From: Beroe ovata
Lineage: Eukaryota; Ctenophora; Nuda; Beroida; Beroidae
Length of the DNA: 44,424 bases
Direction: 5' to 3'
Assembly: GCA_946803715.1 (NCBI GenBank)
Contig: CAMPET010000110.1
Coordinates: 55,511 to 99,934, forward strand
In this document: one piece after another, positions 33,106 through 44,424 of the stretch
Numbering within the stretch: the first letter of the stretch is position 1
How the letters are laid out: the number at the start of each line of letters is the position of its first letter
The notes under the pieces: generated by a model
The model's input: only the letters and a program-made list of their open reading frames with translations
The model's database searches: none
Told to the model about the DNA's origin: nothing
Program-made: the position numbers and the translations under genes

Positions 33106-36100
33106 GCGTGACCTAACAAATTTACAAATTTACACTTTCATGGCCTTTCGCAAAAATGTCGCAATATTTCAATGATCGCTGCCGTCAAATGCCCAACTCT
33201 ATGAATATCCTGACACGAATCTTGAATAACGAATAATTCAAATACCGAAGATCTACACACACGATACTTGCTGGTGGTACAAGTTACTTCAATAATACAA
33301 CTATAACAAGTTCATTGTAGTTAAACCTGATTTTGTTATTGAACGCCGATAACAAGACGAGAAACGCATGAATGAGTTTAAAACAGCTAAATTTTCTAAT
33401 TATCAAGGAAGACGCAAAATCAGGTACACGTGGTGAAAACTCATGGCGATTCCATCTACTGCAGTACGCATGCTCACAATCACATGCTGAGACGCAGTGA
33501 ATTGTAGAGATACGGGAATCCGGTAATTAGCGTTACCATGGCGACATATTGGATAGACGCAGTTGTACCAAGTACCCCAATTACCCTTATCAATGGACGC
33601 CTGGTTCAAATCCAGATATCAGTGATACTGATAGGAACAATCTGGAACGTATCAAGAATCGATCTTGGAATGGCGATACTATTATAAGTGAGGACATGAA
33701 TCAAGAGGATGTTGTGAATTCAGCTGTTAATGTCGACAAGAACTCCAGGACAGAGAACTCAGTACTCTATGCAAAGATTATCTGCAGTGCTGATGACGTC
33801 AGAAGATTGCAGACATCTTGGTGGGGGCAAGAGGAACCAGATACGATGTCATTCGGCAATATCGAACTTCGGTGATTGCACAATGGGGGTGGCTGGAGGA
33901 AAATTGAAACAAAAGGGAGACGCTTCAAGTAGACAAAACTGCGCGGCATATAAAAGGTACTAGAGAAATAACAAGAGTAGGTACTGAGGTCTGGAAATGT
34001 GGCACAATGCCATCTGATTTCAGTGTCTGGGTTCATGATGATGCCCCTATATATGGAACACGTGATCATATTCATAACACACTGGGGGATATAACTTCAA
34101 CTTGGGTAGATGTTGTTACCTGCAGTTACTGAGTTAGAGGGCGGCGGTGTGAGATCAGGATCACAGGTGGCACAATGGCACAATGGGGGAGGGGGAGCAG
34201 GGGAGAGAGAGGAGGATATATAGCGGAATCAACATCAAACGGCAATTTCCCCCGCCAGGGATGAAGTATTAACAACCCCTACTGCCAGTGAATTCTGAAG
34301 TAACTACCTTTAGTAACCATCAGTATTCACTATTCAGTACTATAGTAACAATCTATAGTAACTATAGTCCTTGGGGAAAGTTCGACTTCGAGCGAAAGTT
34401 TCTATACGTGGATACAAAGTAGTCGAGTAGATATGACCTATGGCCACTACGATACACCAAGGTAACTATATCTCCACGGTGTATGTGACAATGGACGGGG
34501 CTGGAATTTGAAAGTCCAAATCAAACTGTTACATACTCTACATGGAGTTTAAACCGTTATCTACACATCATGGTAAACGGTACAATGTTTTTAAAAGTTT
34601 TGCAAGTTGCAACGCCCACGCAGCTTAAGTCTGGTAAGTGGCATATCAACCAGCAAAATATGTTCTTGATTAAAAATTACCATACTCTCAAGTTTCAATG
34701 GAACTCGAAGTCGGCGTAAGTACAAATCATGATCCCAATGACAAACTCCACAAATAAAAACTCGTATGAAAGAAAGTCTTTTTCATACGGATTTGTATGA
34801 ATGAAATCTGTATGAAACTGAAAGACGACCTGAAGATACTCTCAGTCTCAAAAGACGACCTTATACTGAAAATACTGAATGGGGTAAAAAGAGATTCAGA
34901 AAGTGTGGTTACTTCAACATGTTCAGAGTGCACTAAAACGGTTACACGCATGATGAACAAGATTAGCCGAACAGTCTAGTTTTATTGGATTTAATGTTGT
35001 CATATTTTCATCTTCTTAATGTTCATTAGGAATGAGTTCTACATCATCCCACTCAAACTTCTTGAAATATAAGGAGACAAAACCGGAAAAAATCAAAGAT
35101 ATATTGCCAAACGCGGCGCTCCTTGATGAATCAGGAGAAGGGACAATACAGTAAACAATACATTGATAATATGGTGATTGGTGAACCGAAAAAAACGATA
35201 TCGCACTTCTCACGGCACGTGCCGACAGTCGTTACCTAAATAACGTCCAGGTTTGAACAACAAATTTATGTAAGTCCCGCTGCGGTTGTCACTGCAAATT
35301 TGTATAAATGACTGGGAGGAGCTCCTAAAATATAAACACGATAACAAATTGCATGCTGACCCATGCAGCTGTCACATGAAAAGCCTGATAAAACACACCC
35401 ATGACGAGCTTTTCCATGGGAATCAACTTTCCAATTCTCACAAATTCTGGAAAAAAGGTTTCTTTTCTCAAAAGTCCTCCGGACATGACCACACCCGACA
35501 CACACACACACACACACACACACCCGACACACACACTGTTTGATGATTTCGTATGAATTAGTGTCCCAAGGTTTGACACCTGGCACCTGAGCCAAGTATT
35601 CTCATGTGACAAGTACGTGACATTCTTGACAAGTACATGACACAAAACAAACGAAACTAAGTAGAAGTTAACTAGATCAAAGTGATACAGGATTATGATG
35701 GTAGACCTCGTTTAAGCTACAGTACAACGAAGAAACCCGCGTTAAGTTACCTATCCCAGAAGAATTGACTGGTGCAGCAGCCGTGCATATTATCTATTGG
35801 TGGTCAAATAACTGATTATAATCCGACGAGGAAAGGGCGGGGAGGTGATTGAATAATTACGATAATTCCTCCCACGACCAGTTCTAGTACATTTCGCATC
35901 ATCCATGAATCCTATAAGTAGGTGCCAGATAATAATATTAGCATTTTATGAGCATAAGTTGGAATATTGATTAATATATGTATCGTGAGGCTAATTAGGA
36001 AAAGAAGACTGTATATGAAGGTCGGAGGAAACGTTTTATAATATTGCATTTTATCACTAAAAATTCAGGCAAAATATCGGATTTATCCTAAAGTTATTAG

Positions 36101-36545
36101 TGGGTAAATGAGCCCCTATTCTCCTCTTATTTATGACACATCTCATAGGGGCCTCATAGTCATATAAGAATAGAAGAATGATTATGTATGAAGACGGAGA
36201 AGATGAAAGATGACGGAAGAGATGAAAGATGGTAGCTTAAGTTTCACTGACTTGAGTTATAAAACCAGAATAGGTCATAATTTCAGTTTGGGATAGTACC
36301 TACACTGTGGCTCGGCCACTCGGCCGACTACCGACACAACAACGGAAGCATGGTAATTTGCATGAGAGGGCCACGACAGAAAGTAATATTCATACAGCCC
36401 TCTAGTTGGCTGATTATTGTCTGTGATAATTGGGCAAGATTACGTCACTGGCACTTCATAGGTGCAATAACTAGGTGCACATGTAGTGAGTTATCTGTGA
36501 TGTTGATCAGGGTCAAATTTCCGGGAACCATGACTAATGAGGGAG
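33106..36545. other. No gene recognised
   Basis: Contains two plus-strand open frames of interest only for length or composition: about 33610-33875 (after a TTCAAATCCAG acceptor-like site; hydrophilic, ending in a stop) and 34797-34979 (60 codons, Lys/Asp-rich, ending KISRTV). They could not be joined with convincing splice sites, and similar lengths arise by chance. Confidence 0.45.
35496..35537. repeat. (CA)n microsatellite with CCGACA interruptions
   Basis: CACCCGACACAC at both ends of a CA run. Confidence 0.9.
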
Positions 36546-36770
36546 CTAGAGGGGCCAAGATGCACCAAACATTTTATCGCTGGATTCAAAGCGTGCCATG
36601 CGTTTTCCTATTCTCAGCAATAAGTCGTCATCTTGAGACTTGGATTCCAAAGTAGTGATGAAATCTTCAGATTGTTGAAAGTCACAGGTTGCAGGTATAT
36701 CATCCAAATCGCACCCGCGAGCAAAACGTGAGATGAAACATGATAATGAGTTTATTCGGGTAAAATGTAA
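36546..36770 (-). CDS. Possible terminal exon of an unidentified gene
   Basis: Minus strand. An acceptor with an AT-rich tract (TTATTCAATTATCCAG) precedes a 74-codon frame ending at TAG (36546). The predicted peptide is acidic then basic (for example CDLDDIPATCDFQQSEDF and LLLRIGKRMARFESS) and looks coding in composition, but I do not recognise it and found no upstream exon. Chance occurrence is quite possible. Confidence 0.18.
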   Translation of the reverse strand, partial: LHFTRINSLSCFISRFARGCDLDDIPATCDFQQSEDFITTLESKSQDDDLLLRIGKRMARFESSDKMFGASWPL

Positions 36771-39640
36771 CTGGATAATTGAATAATAATGTGGGACCGC
36801 GCACGTTGTGGGACCCACATACGGAGGAAGCGGGCGTTGAGGCAAAATATAGGGGAAAGTGTGGAATAATCAAAATTCATGCTCATGCGGGAGAAATTTT
36901 ATTGACCAGTGAAAAGCAGATGGAAAATCTGAGATAAATTCTGAAAAACAACGCGCGAAAGGGCAGGATAACAGATAATTATGCAGTAATTAAACAGGTA
37001 GAATCCTGATGTGGAACCATAAGGAATATCAATTTCACCGAAATTCATTCTACACAAGATAAGGAATAATTGGAAAACACACGTGAAACTACCACAGTGG
37101 GTTCTCCTCTTGAAATTTATAAAGTTCCCCACAATATATGCAGTAATTTTCATTCACGTAATCATCTCGCGTTTAAAACCGACGTATATTACATGGATTT
37201 TTATGTCGCCGAAACACGAAAGAGACAAGAAAATGAATCTTGAAGGCACGGATGCATGAAATTCAGCACATTTTCGTCCATTTGAGCATTTGAAATTGAA
37301 TATTATGTGATTAGAAAAGAGGAAGGGTGATCCACTCAAAGAGAGTGAACATGCCTTTGACGGAGATTCCCTTGTAATCAACAAGTTGAAAATATAGCAG
37401 TTCCATATTGAGTACCAGTTGAGTACCTATGTCCTATACCCTAACAAATAAACACGAGCAATGGCTAATTGATTTTCGCAAAAACCATGATTTCATTACT
37501 TTCCCACCTAATTAGAGAATAGAGATGTAACACAACTCATTAGTACCTAATAACGTGTGGATAATAAAGCTCGATCACGTGTTGGGTAGCGCATAGCATG
37601 TGAGTGGGTTGTTATGAAACCCACCCAGGGCAGTATTATACTGGTACGCTGAAAACCGCGTAATTCACGACATTCTATAACTCATTATCGGGGGACGCTC
37701 AAATATTGACGTTTCCGGGGAATCGCGCGAGGGTAATGATAAAGATGATTGGGGTTTATGAACATGAACCTACCATTTGTACGTGTACGTACCATTTGTA
37801 GTTGGTACTTTGGTAGTGTACGTGGAGAATTAGACGTGTTAATCAGTGTCTGACATCTGCCTATCATTATCAGCAACTATCAATAGATCACACTTCGGAC
37901 ATCATGAGGAATCTTTCATTTCTCCCTCATTTTATCCAACCCTGAAACTATTTCCATTGAACTCTCTCTCTCAATCTTATAGAGCAACAGACAGTTTCAT
38001 ATGGACTGCTGGCCAACCCCTGATAAGGGCTCATAAGTGGACAAGTCGGATATACCTGGAATATAACGAGTGAATCGAGGGTCGAATTCTGACAGTTGAC
38101 ACCTCTGGAGGAGACATTTCCTTTCTTCTTCTTCTTCATTCTAGATTCATTTGACCTAACAAGGGAAGAATTCAAATAGGAGCATTTCTAAACCAATGCA
38201 ATTATGAAATAAGTAGTTAATAATCCCAATGATGAACCTGCATCTTGTGACGAATGAATATATACAATACAACATGAATCCTGTGACATATGAGAAATGA
38301 CTCATCATGTGAAGAATGAACAAGCTGCATGCATGACCATATCATAATGTTCACCACCAAACGCCGCCAGGCTTCATTACTTAGGAGCAGTGAACAGTGA
38401 GCACGGTATATTGAATCATATGTAAGCTTGACATGCAAACATAAAGTCGCATAAAGTGAGTGACTCGTCAGTGTAATAGTTGAGGTTTCTCCCGTGTGTT
38501 TTCCCCGTCACGACTACTATAGTTGGGTTCTTAGTCTTAGTCAAACTTAGTCAAACTTAGTCATAGTTAAACTGATGAGAAGTAGAGCAACTCAGTAGTG
38601 GATGCGAACCGGTTAATGATTGAGTTGTACATGTACCGAGGTCATTGTAGAACTAGAAGGGGATGGTCCAAAGACGTCTGAAGTCCATCCAACTCAATAC
38701 CATGTGTGGTAAACCGTAAATTGAGTACAATCTAATTAACTGTGTGTACAGCGTGCTGTGTATTTTCTGTGTCCGATATTGCGGCCTCATGGAATCAATA
38801 CTCTACACGACTCAAGTCGTATACTCTTCTTGCAGTTGCTTTGTGTCCTGCGCACAGGTGGTATACATTGCACGGACATCAACCATGTATACATCGTGTA
38901 CATTGTGTACATTATTCTCTGTAGCGCGCGCATACACTTTACACTATACTGTAGAGTACATTCAGTGTTGTGTACTAATGTACACACTCCCAAGTCCCTA
39001 TCAATATCATGATTGTGACTATAACTGCAAGTCTATAGCTCCTTTTTCTGCATAAAAGTTGAATATCTATTGTTCTGTTTAAGTGAGACTAACGCAAGAA
39101 CATAATCCAATAACTTGGTCGTCAAATTGTATAAGTAGCCTCTTATTCAGTTTTTACTTGACTTTGGTTTAAATAATAAATGACAAACCCATTCATATAA
39201 ATGCATGATGCATCTAGTGAGGGAAACAAAATTGTGTCTTGCTTAGTTGTCTAAAATAGTGTCTTGCTCATTCGTTTTCTTTATATAAGTTCAGAATGCA
39301 AAATAAGTCTTTCCTATCTTTATCTCTACATCACGCATACAAATTTCCTTAAGACGCCATGAAGCAGGCATCATATGATGTGTTGGTGCGAAGATAGGTG
39401 TTTCAGTATATATGGTACTGCTGATAATGGAATATTTTGTTTCTCCATTGTTTTATTTGTACATGTACAATTGGGCTCTTCCATACGATAAAAGTGCTAC
39501 GTAAACGTATATTGTACATAGTTCTCTACAGCAAGACCGTTTTGATTTGCTTTCATAGTGACGTGTTTGTTTTCATGAAGTTTAGCTCTGCTTGGTAACT
39601 GAATTCCTGGTTTCCATAGTAACGAGATCCAAAGGTCATC
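36771..39640. other. Upstream region of the OST-alpha gene, no gene recognised
   Basis: AT-rich sequence with short tandem repeats (for example AGTCAAACTT near 38540) and a stretch near 38.86-38.99 kb rich in TGTACA/GTATAC. A TATATAA lies at about 39282, some 350 bp before the ATG at 39641. No coding exon could be supported. Confidence 0.45.
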
Positions 39641-41869
39641 ATGGTAACATCGCTTTATCAATCAACGAGTGAGCCTAGTCTGTGTGATGTGTTTCACCAT
39701 GGCATACCAACATTCGAGGAGCTCAGAAACAGTAAGTATGTCGAGTAGGAGAAATCGAGAAGTGATTAAATCTGAGGGAGTCCACTAGGAGGCAATGTCA
39801 TCTGATTCGTTTCAAATTCAACTTCATGATCGCACGATTTAAAGATTTGCTGTTTGAAAACAAACACAAACTGAACAGCCACAGACCCATCTCCTTGCCT
39901 CCAAAGTCCATAGATACATAGTGTGACCAATGACCTCATTATGATAACGTGGCAATTATACGTCACCATATGAAGCGTGACCAGTGACCATATCATTAAC
40001 GTGACCAAATAACGTGTGACAGATCATCCACCCGAGTATATACCGATGATAATAATCGGAGCAGTGACAGTGCTGATCAGTATCATAATCCTGGGAGTTG
40101 TGGTCAGGAAACACATACTCTTTACAAGGGGACCTGCAGCGCTCAATGCTATCAGAACACTGCTCATAGTTGCAGCTTTCACGGTATGGACTATCATAAA
40201 TCATCATGAGATGATTGTTATTATGGCAGCTATGTGTTTTTCACAATAATGACCCCATATAAACACCAACTTTACATCAAAACAATATTTGGAAAACCAT
40301 CTTAAGATAAGACACTATAATCTTTAATAAGACACTAACCCCTTCCTCTTTCCCTTACAGTTGTTTGCAGTAACCAGTTTTGCTTCAATGATATCACCAA
40401 GGAGCACACAGTTCCTACACCTTGTAGCTAACTCGTGAGTAGCAACTTCAAATACATACACTGCTCCTCCATCAATATGGATATCAAAATTACTCCTTCA
40501 TAAATTACCACAGGTTTGAGGCATGCTGCCTCCAGTTTTTCTACGAGAACATCGTCAATCACCTCCGTGTAAACGGTTTCTTCGACGGAACCGCCAAGAT
40601 AAACCTACAGGTGCCTCCCTGCTGTTGCTTCCTGAGATGCCTCCCTAAGATGCCCGCAAACGTGTGAGTTCCCCTCACCACTGCACATTGTTCACTGAAC
40701 ACTGTTCAGCATAAAATAGTGGAGGATTCATCAATAGTTACTATAGTAGATTGACCTCTTCTTCATCTTATCTTAGTTGTTACGACCAATGATTAAAATA
40801 AGGTGATGACAGACGACTTTTTTTCCCATCCAGATCAAGTGTGAGAAAGTTGCGAACTGGTATCTTAGCAACGATCGTGATCCATTTCATATTGGAAGCG
40901 TTTGCTCTAATGCGAGCGATGGAATGCAAGTTTAGTCCGCTGGGCAGCTACGCTATTGTGATAGATGTGCTGAGTCTCATTGTCTTTATGTTTGCCATGT
41001 GGGGTCTAGTCGTATTCTACCGATCAGGTGATACAACATTTCCATTTTTCATGAGCCAGTACGTTCCCATCATGATTAAATTTTACACCATGTGACACCT
41101 CATCTTATCAGGTCGGCCTATCCTAGCACAATACTGCTACACAGCTAAATTCGTGGCATTCAAACTGATGATATTCATCCACAAAACGATATACAAAGTG
41201 TTGATGCTGCTAGCATCTAAGTCTGTGATAAGAGGATTCACAGTGATGGTCAATGGAGAGGAAATCACAGTACTCAGCAATAAATCCCGAGTCAACTGTG
41301 AGTATGACGCGCTCAAAATCAAAATCAATAATCAATCCTAAATCAATAATCAATCTACTATAGTCTGATCAAGTAAAATATCCGTTTACAAGCTTTCAAC
41401 TGTATCTCTGAACTGCCCACGTTTTTCAGTTTGGACAAACTTCGTCACTATCATCGCCTCCACCCTGCTTCTACTCCTCTCATTCGGGAAGTATAAGAAG
41501 TCCGACTACTGGCCGTGGATAGGAGACGGGAAAAACAACGGTGAGATAGCCCTCACATCCCCGAAATACCACGCGTTACTGCAGACAGATCAGCCGACTG
41601 AGACAGAGCAGCCACATGAGAAACAGGATGACAGTAATGAAGAAGAGGGTGGAGAGAAACTAAATCAGCAACTGAGTATCGGTGCGTCAGATGACTCTGT
41701 ATCGTTGGAGGCCATAGTGGAGCAGCAACCAGTACCCGTGGACGAGGAAGAAAATATACAGATTATGAACGAATCCGGCTGTTCCTCGCCAGAGCTGTTA
41801 GCAAGGTTCATACCTCTGGAAACTAGTCGTACTAACAAAACCGAGGAAATAGTGATCTATCTGGAGTGA
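39641..41869 (+). CDS. Organic solute transporter subunit alpha-like (OST-alpha/TMEM184 superfamily)
   Basis: Seven exons: 39641-39731, 40023-40183, 40361-40434, 40514-40663, 40834-41027, 41112-41297 and 41430-41869, all GT-AG with matching phases. The CDS is 1296 nt, 431 residues. Family members are plasma-membrane proteins with about seven spans. Vertebrate OST-alpha (SLC51A) works with a small beta subunit to move bile acids and steroid conjugates by facilitated diffusion. Spans are visible at about 39-58, 71-95, 168-185, 198-221, 233-258 and 289-307. The Cys-rich motif PPCCCFLRCLPKMP, near 143-157, matches the PCCCC..C.P motif of this family. The start ATG has A at -3 and G at +4. The last exon adds a hydrophilic Glu/Asp/Gln-rich cytosolic tail of about 120 residues, longer than in human SLC51A. 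No beta subunit is seen in the window. Assignment to OST-alpha rather than TMEM184 rests on this motif. Confidence 0.85.
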
Positions 41870-41895
41870 TATACGGACAGTAGTGTATACTGTGA

Positions 41896-41901
41896 TTTAT
41901 T
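41896..41901 (-). other. Polyadenylation signal candidate for PIGB
   Basis: AATAAA on the minus strand, 314 bp beyond the PIGB stop and within 30 bp of the opposing OST-alpha stop. Use of this site would make the two 3' UTRs overlap. Confidence 0.35.
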
Positions 41902-42081
41902 ATAGTAACTTATTTTGAAATTTATAGTAAAGATTACTTTCACGTGACAAAGAATATAAGTGTTAACTGTTAAACCAACATTGTGCGAAATGCCGTTCAT
42001 TCTGTTGGATTATAGAATTGTGATCATGATGCTATAAGTGGAATGATCAGAATACGAATTTGTCCTACAATCCAAATTGCA

Positions 42082-42087
42082 AATAAA
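42082..42087 (+). other. Polyadenylation signal candidate for the OST-alpha gene
   Basis: AATAAA 213 bp after the stop codon. A second AATAAA lies at 42181-42186. Confidence 0.45.
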
Positions 42088-42214
42088 CATAACATAAAGT
42101 CACGGCAAAAACAAGTCAACTAAGTCGTAAAATTCACAAAACGAAAAGGTCTACAAAATATGTACTTAAATAGAGTCGTCAATAAACACGAATGAGTGTT
42201 GGTCAAAGAGACAA

Positions 42215-44278
42215 CTACAAACTTTTCTTATAGAGTAACAAATGTGGTGAAAGCTTATCATCCACCAAAAAGTGTGCAAAGAAGTACTTTTTCTCGACGT
42301 GATAGCCCGTTTCTTTCAACCTAGCATGTACAGTTGGTAGAGTTTCTTCAAACATGACCACATACTCACTTTTTGACTGTCCAATCTCTCGTTCCCTCAG
42401 ATAAACTTCATCCCACCAAGATATCGGATCTCGATAAAACCTGCTTTCCTCATGCTCATATTCACCAGAATTTTTACCAAGATCCGGCGAGCAGTCCAGG
42501 AAACGGAGTGTAACATTTTCCTCGTGAATGTGCGAGTGTAGGGGGGTCGCGTGACACGGCGTTAGGAAGACCACGTGATCACCCGGGGTCACGGCATGGG
42601 CAAGATCGTGAACAACGGAAATGGTGCCACGTTGATGGAAGAATCCGATGTAGAACGCCGCCACGGCGTTGATAAGAGAGTGGGACATCAGTATAGCAAA
42701 GAGTGAGGAACGGTCAACGTGTCGACTGAGCCAGTGAGCACCAAGTCCAGCCCACAGCATGAACACAGGCATGAGATGCTGAATGAAGCGGAATTCCTTG
42801 TGTGGTATTATGGAGAAGAATATAACGGTTACCATGACAACTCCCATGAATTGCCTGGGGTAGTCGCGTCTCTGGCAAAATGCCAATATTATGAAAAGAG
42901 CATGGGTCCCAAGAATGACTGGTATTCCCTGACTGAGGTACCAATGCCATGGGTGAGACCCGTATACTCCACTTCCAACCAAATTGAAGCTGATAAAGTT
43001 GAGAAATACAAATACAGGACGACCGTACATGTGAGAATCGAGAAGTATCATTGCTACGAGCGTTGGGAAACCCACCACTGCTGATTTGATAACGGAAGAA
43101 AACCTCTTCTCTGGGCAGCTAAAGAGGTAGTGGGTTCCTAGGAAGAAAGGGAAAGGATGATAACTCATCCGTGTAGAATGATCAAATGTCATTGACTGAA
43201 TCAATCGTTTGGAATGTCATGAATCTTACCAAGGAATACCCAGAAGAGAATTAGTGTAGGTCGGATAGCCACACTAATAGAAGCTAGTATGATGGATGGA
43301 TACGTGACCACGTCACTATATCTGAACAGATGCATAGATTGAATACCATTACATATTTGATTCCCGATAATAATCCATTCGTTATCGATCGGTTGAATGA
43401 TGACCTCTCCTTACCGGGTTGGCCAAAGATTGAGGGTTGCTGTGATAAGGAGAGTTTCCATGTTGTGGATAAGAGGGCGGGGAGACACATAGAACAGATA
43501 CCTGAAATTTCATGTGTCATGTGACAGCAGCAGGTTAAACATACACAAATGTGAAGTGTGAAGCCATACTCCAGACCCTACTAAACAACCTTCCTTAATC
43601 GATCGACAGATCGAGCGATTGATCCGGCCGATCATATTTGTCCAGAAATCAAATCCCGGTTCCGCGCAGTTAAACCGCGCGTGCAAACATGGGTATATCA
43701 ACGTTTTCGCGCGCTACGCAAACACAGTCGATTTAAATCAATCTTTTATTGGCGTCATCATGTGGCGTATGTTATAACCATGGTCATTACTGCGCAGGAC
43801 AATATGACATACGTCATAGGAGCTCGGTGAATAGATCATGTGCAATAGTCAATTCGTCTTCTTAGCAGTATTTCATACTGTCTCTGGATCATTAGCAGAT
43901 ATCACCATATTGTTCAACATAAAGATGTGTAGAATCATCCCACTCATTCTGTATTGCGGGGGGGGCAGACAATGCTCAAGTGAGGGCGATGTCGCTGGGA
44001 AACTCGGCAAGTATTTTGAAACATAAGATAGGTTATAGGTATGAAAGTGTTAGCAAACCCAGTGTTTTACTGCTTGGTGAGTAGCTGACTAAGAACTGCG
44101 CTTTGATACCGAATTGGACATACCTTATACATATTTACATATTATATCCCTTACTCAATACTCATCACGGGGGAAGTAACTGTACCAACTCACCATGAAG
44201 AAAGCTGCATGATAAGTGTGTATGATGCTTGAGCATGGCCATACAGCTTCACTGCAAATCTATACAACAGTACGTCGC
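42215..44278 (-). CDS. PIGB: GPI mannosyltransferase 3 (PIG-B), 5' part outside window
   Basis: Four minus-strand exons: 44278-44194, 43501-43415, 43321-43230 and 43137-42215, giving 394 residues to the TAG at 42215. The first visible exon starts in mid-codon, so upstream exons, with the conserved N-terminal DEYWQ-like region, lie beyond the right edge. PIG-B is an ER membrane GT22-family enzyme that adds the third mannose to the GPI core from dolichol-phosphate mannose. Diagnostic segments are SPRPLIHNMETLL (human RTLTNTMET), SVAIRPT, GSHPWHWYLSQGIPVILGTH, the GT22 motif HKEFRFIQHLMPV, HQRGT, TPCHATPLHSHIH and FLDCSPDL. All splice phases agree. The last exon carries most of the C-terminal domain. 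The 3' end converges on the OST-alpha gene with 345 bp between stop codons. Intron 44193-43502 contains CpG-rich repeat sequence. Confidence 0.92.
43590..43735. repeat. CpG-rich fragment in PIGB intron, repeat-like
   Basis: CGATCGACAGATCGAGCG, CCGCGCAGTTAAACCGCGCG and GCGCGCTACGCAAACAC resemble the CpG-rich repeat vocabulary at 18.5-19.1, 25.3-25.7 and 31.0-31.2 kb (GTCGATCGATG, GCGCGCGTAGCGCAAAC). Homology is suggestive, not aligned. Confidence 0.4.
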
Positions 44279-44330
44279 CTGGTGTTAAACAAAATATTAT
44301 TACCACACGCACAGCAAACTCACACAGCAC

Positions 44331-44376
44331 ACACACAGCAGACACACACACACACACACGCACACACACACATACA

Positions 44377-44418
<42 letters not shown>

Positions 44419-44424
44419 CACACA
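44331..44424. repeat. (CA)n microsatellite at the right edge
   Basis: A CA run with CGCA, CATA and CAGA interruptions, continuing to the end of the window. It lies just upstream of the first visible PIGB exon, in an intron. Confidence 0.95.

Noticed and set aside
33602-33612. GGTTCAAATCC, a tRNA B-box-like sequence
   Set aside because: The flanking bases do not form the T-stem plus acceptor stem of a tRNA, and no A box or anticodon arm is found at the right distance.
38742-39055. Three overlapping plus-strand open frames of 60-103 codons
   Set aside because: They are rich in Tyr, Cys and Thr through TGTACA/GTATAC-rich DNA, with no family resemblance and no splice signals.

Overview
This is a eukaryotic nuclear window, almost certainly from an invertebrate metazoan. 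It has intron-containing genes with GT-AG splice sites and mostly short introns (about 80-260 bp), abundant CA/GT microsatellites, and AT-rich non-coding DNA interrupted by CpG-rich repeat patches. The gene set (organic solute transporter alpha, a sushi-domain receptor, dyskerin, profilin, PIGB) fits an animal. The compact introns and the type of mobile-element remnant would suit a sponge or another early-branching animal, but that placement is only a guess.

Layout. From 1 to about 17.7 kb I recognise no gene: there are microsatellites, short tandem repeats, perfect palindromes and several N positions. The exception is a possible four-exon minus-strand gene end at 3472-5453, supported only by splice signals and compatible phases. 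From 17.7 to 21.4 kb lies repeat territory: a CpG-rich dispersed repeat, a broken mobile-element coding region in two near-tandem copies (19.4-20.5 kb), and a second local duplication (20.8-21.3 kb). In both duplications the second copy begins next to a single N, so they may be assembly joins rather than biology.

The gene-dense part follows. On the minus strand are a three-exon profilin (22049-23115), an eleven-exon dyskerin/DKC1 (26134-29713) and a single-CDS-exon type I membrane protein with three sushi modules (31869-32918). A stretch of about 6.7 kb without a recognisable gene follows. On the plus strand is a seven-exon SLC51A/OST-alpha-like transporter (39641-41869). It converges tail-to-tail on the minus-strand PIGB (GPI mannosyltransferase 3) gene (42215-44278), whose 5' exons lie beyond the right edge.

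The genes have unrelated jobs: actin dynamics, H/ACA RNP pseudouridylation and telomerase RNP, cell-surface recognition, steroid or bile-acid-like solute transport, and GPI-anchor synthesis. They look like ordinary neighbours rather than a pathway cluster. I found no CRISPR array, rRNA or convincing tRNA, and no clear new biological system. The most interesting items are the sushi receptor with an ITIM-like tail, an intron-retention stop in DKC1 that parallels a known human isoform, the nested inverted repeats, and the dispersed CpG-rich repeat family.
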